A DNA stretch of 64,000 nt from Cetobacterium sp. NK01 (GTDB lineage: Bacteria; Fusobacteriota; Fusobacteriia; Fusobacteriales; Fusobacteriaceae). A program made the translations under genes and the position numbers. Shown here in pieces: positions 62,633-64,000 of the stretch. The stretch is taken from contig NZ_JANIBO010000001.1 in the NCBI RefSeq assembly GCF_024506395.1, forward strand, positions 186,001-250,000, written 5' to 3'. A model generated the notes under the pieces. The model ran no database searches. It was given only the letters and a program-made list of their open reading frames with translations, and was not told where the DNA came from. Position 1 is the first letter of the stretch, and every line of letters begins with the position of its first letter.

Positions 62633-62652
62633 TAAATAATTTATAAATAAAA

Positions 62653-62686
62653 AAGTAGAGGGCAACCATCACAAATCCCTCTACTT
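62653..62686 (+). terminator. Hairpin after the SDR gene, poor T-run
   Basis: AAGTAGAGGG faces CCCTCTACTT around a 14-base loop; no strong T-tract follows, so it may be a transcript-end structure rather than a classical terminator. Confidence 0.5.
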
Positions 62687-63117
62687 AACTACTAAATCAC
62701 CTTCTAATAACTTTAAAACTTTCAATCATTTTCTTAAAAAACTTTTTAAATCTCTTAAAAGTAAAACAGTTTACTGACTTTAAATCTATTACCTCATATA
62801 ATAGTTAGAAAAACAACTTCATGATTTGTTAAAATTAATTAAAATACTATTTTTCTTCATTTTTTAAAAATTAAAACATCTTTGAAACTGTGTGATGGCT
62901 ATTTTACTACTTTAAAATTAAATATTAAATCCTTTTCTACCTTCTAACTATTATTATAACTTTTAGACGTTTATTTCTTAAATAAAAGTTTGAAAAATTT
63001 ATTTTTTTGAAGCAATCAAAATTATTTAATATCTATTGTGCTTCTTTGAAAAAAGTTATATAATATTCTATAGTCTTAAAAATTCTATATTGATAAAATA
63101 TACCTAGGAGAAAATAA
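62687..63117. other. Long AT-rich intergenic region
   Basis: No ORF of note or strong dyad. It separates the SDR from a small helical protein gene that has its own CTAGGAG site. Confidence 0.4.
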
Positions 63118-63549
63118 ATGGAAATAATTATAAAAGATTTAAAAAATGAGTTATCTTATAAAACTAGATTAGAAGCTTTAGATAAAATTAAAGATTATGA
63201 TTTAAATGATGAACAGTATTTTCATATAAAAGCACTTGTTATTAGATTAGCTTTAACTGATAGAGTATTTGCTGTAAAACATGCCGCTTTTTTACTTTGT
63301 CAAAAAAATAAACTAAAAAAAAATAATGAACCTATTAACTTAGGAAAAAAGAATACTGGTTATTCTCCTAATGACGTTAGAAAAATGTTTTTAAAAATTA
63401 AAAAACAAACTGGAATGCAAGCTTTAGATTTAGAGCTTTTTAAAGAGTACTTTCAAACTATCGCTCCTCAAATGTATGATGTTATGTCTTCTGAGCATAT
63501 GTATTTTGATAACTGGATAAGAGGTATTTATAAATATTTATCTAAATAA
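63118..63549 (+). CDS. Hypothetical helical protein
   Basis: The product has 143 residues. Alternating hydrophobic/charged helices (YHFIKALVIRLALTDRVFAVKHAAFLLCQK-like spacing) suggest an alpha-solenoid such as HEAT repeats, but no motif is decisive. Soluble, no signal. Monocistronic, terminator 63559-63598. I cannot name its function. Confidence 0.5.
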   Translation: MEIIIKDLKNELSYKTRLEALDKIKDYDLNDEQYFHIKALVIRLALTDRVFAVKHAAFLLCQKNKLKKNNEPINLGKKNTGYSPNDVRKMFLKIKKQTGMQALDLELFKEYFQTIAPQMYDVMSSEHMYFDNWIRGIYKYLSK

Positions 63550-63558
63550 TTATAAATT

Positions 63559-63598
63559 AAAATTACCCCCTACTTTAATATAAGTAAGGGGTAATTTT
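63559..63598. terminator. Bidirectional terminator
   Basis: AAAATTACCCC-C-TACTT faces AAGTA-A-GGGGTAATTTT; the inner mismatch becomes a G-U pair on the minus strand. Confidence 0.8.
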
Positions 63599-63690
63599 AT
63601 ATGTTTATTTTAAGTCTAATTAATTTTAATTAATAGAAATTTACTATCTATTTTAGCTTTTATTTCATTATGTTACTTTTTTAATAATTT

Positions 63691-64000
63691 TTAATTTTTT
63701 TCATCTAAAATTAATTTATAAATAACTCCTGCAATGATAGCACCTGCTAATGGAGCCACCCAGAATATCCATAGCTGATTAAGTGCTTCTCCTCCTGCAA
63801 TAAGTGCAACTGCTGTACTTCTAGCAGGATTTACAGATGTATTAGTAACTGGAATACTAATTAAATGGATTAAAGTTAATCCCAATCCAATAGCTATTGG
63901 AGCAAATCCTTTTGGAGCCTTTTCAGATGTTGATCCTAATATTATAAATAAAAACATAGCTGTTAATACTACTTCTGTTAATACTCCAGAAGCTAATGAG
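63691..64000 (-). CDS. aqpZ: Aquaporin Z, partial (5' end outside window)
   Basis: The frame is open to the right edge and covers the C-terminal 103 residues. [34 protein letters not shown] is almost identical to AqpZ, including the second NPA box and the following Arg of the selectivity filter; [26 protein letters not shown] is the last segment. It is a water channel of the cytoplasmic membrane. An internal ATG at 63957 is not the start, since the frame runs on upstream in the same fold. Confidence 0.93.
   Translation of the reverse strand, partial: SLASGVLTEVVLTAMFLFIILGSTSEKAPKGFAPIAIGLGLTLIHLISIPVTNTSVNPARSTAVALIAGGEALNQLWIFWVAPLAGAIIAGVIYKLILDEKN

Noticed and set aside
63691-63957. Aquaporin fragment as a short complete gene
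   Set aside because: The frame continues to the window edge with AqpZ sequence upstream of the internal ATG.
1-64000. CRISPR arrays, rRNA genes, transposases or intact prophage
   Set aside because: No regular short repeats with spacers, no rRNA sequence and no transposase or phage structural frames were seen.

Overview
This is a very AT-rich bacterial chromosome segment with short intergenic gaps, strong Shine-Dalgarno sequences and many rho-independent terminators. Amino-acid, peptide and cysteine catabolism, an AqpZ-type aquaporin, EFR1-type ferredoxin-flavodoxin and lipoproteins of a diderm cell suggest a fermentative, amino-acid-using member of the Fusobacteriota (Cetobacterium- or Fusobacterium-like). 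That assignment is inference from composition and gene content; no rRNA is present to prove it.

Layout. 1-6.7 kb is an accessory region. It holds a DEDDh exonuclease (cut by the window edge) overlapped by a membrane protein gene, an unknown small protein, an 800-base non-coding stretch with two apparently terminated structured RNAs and a perfect 26-bp palindrome, and a 1,032-residue reverse transcriptase fused to a nitrilase domain (a defence-associated RT of the DRT type 1/UG1 architecture). A 16-bp inverted repeat follows directly on the RT stop codon. 7-14.3 kb carries housekeeping and redox genes (EFR1 protein, nitroreductase, lipocalin) and a puuD-like amidase/alanine symporter/RpiR operon. 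14.49-14.90 kb is a five-tRNA operon (Leu-fMet-Lys-Glu-Asp) with a near-consensus promoter. 15-28.9 kb holds an exonuclease paralogue, a candidate C-rich small RNA, a sirtuin, an HxlR/DJ-1/monooxygenase module, a MerR-controlled exporter plus an 850-residue multidomain Fe-S flavoprotein, a QmcA/NfeD pair followed by two tandem RNA hairpins with the same loop but different stems, pirin and an L,D-transpeptidase-like protein.

28.9-35.2 kb is a minus-strand cluster coupling an Fe/2-aminoethylphosphonate-type ABC importer to two phosphatases. 35.3-45.3 kb has an iron alcohol dehydrogenase, a 36-residue orphan ORF, a lytic transglycosylase, a Kup potassium transporter and a complete opp operon. 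45.4-56.8 kb has a DJ-1 protein, two MATE exporters, a PfoR-like membrane protein that may be leaderless, a YjeM-type antiporter, a DUF1847/TSUP pair and a PL6 polysaccharide lyase. One MATE gene and the lyase share almost the same promoter and operator architecture. 56.8-62.6 kb is a cysteine/thiol catabolic cluster (PatB-type C-S lyase, DAACS symporter, glutaredoxin-like protein, L-cysteine desulfidase) divergent from a LysR-SDR pair. The window ends inside aqpZ.

The strongest candidate for an under-described system is the RT-nitrilase with its flanking structured, apparently non-coding elements. The hairpin pair after qmcA, the C-rich sRNA candidate and the shared MATE/lyase operator are the next best.
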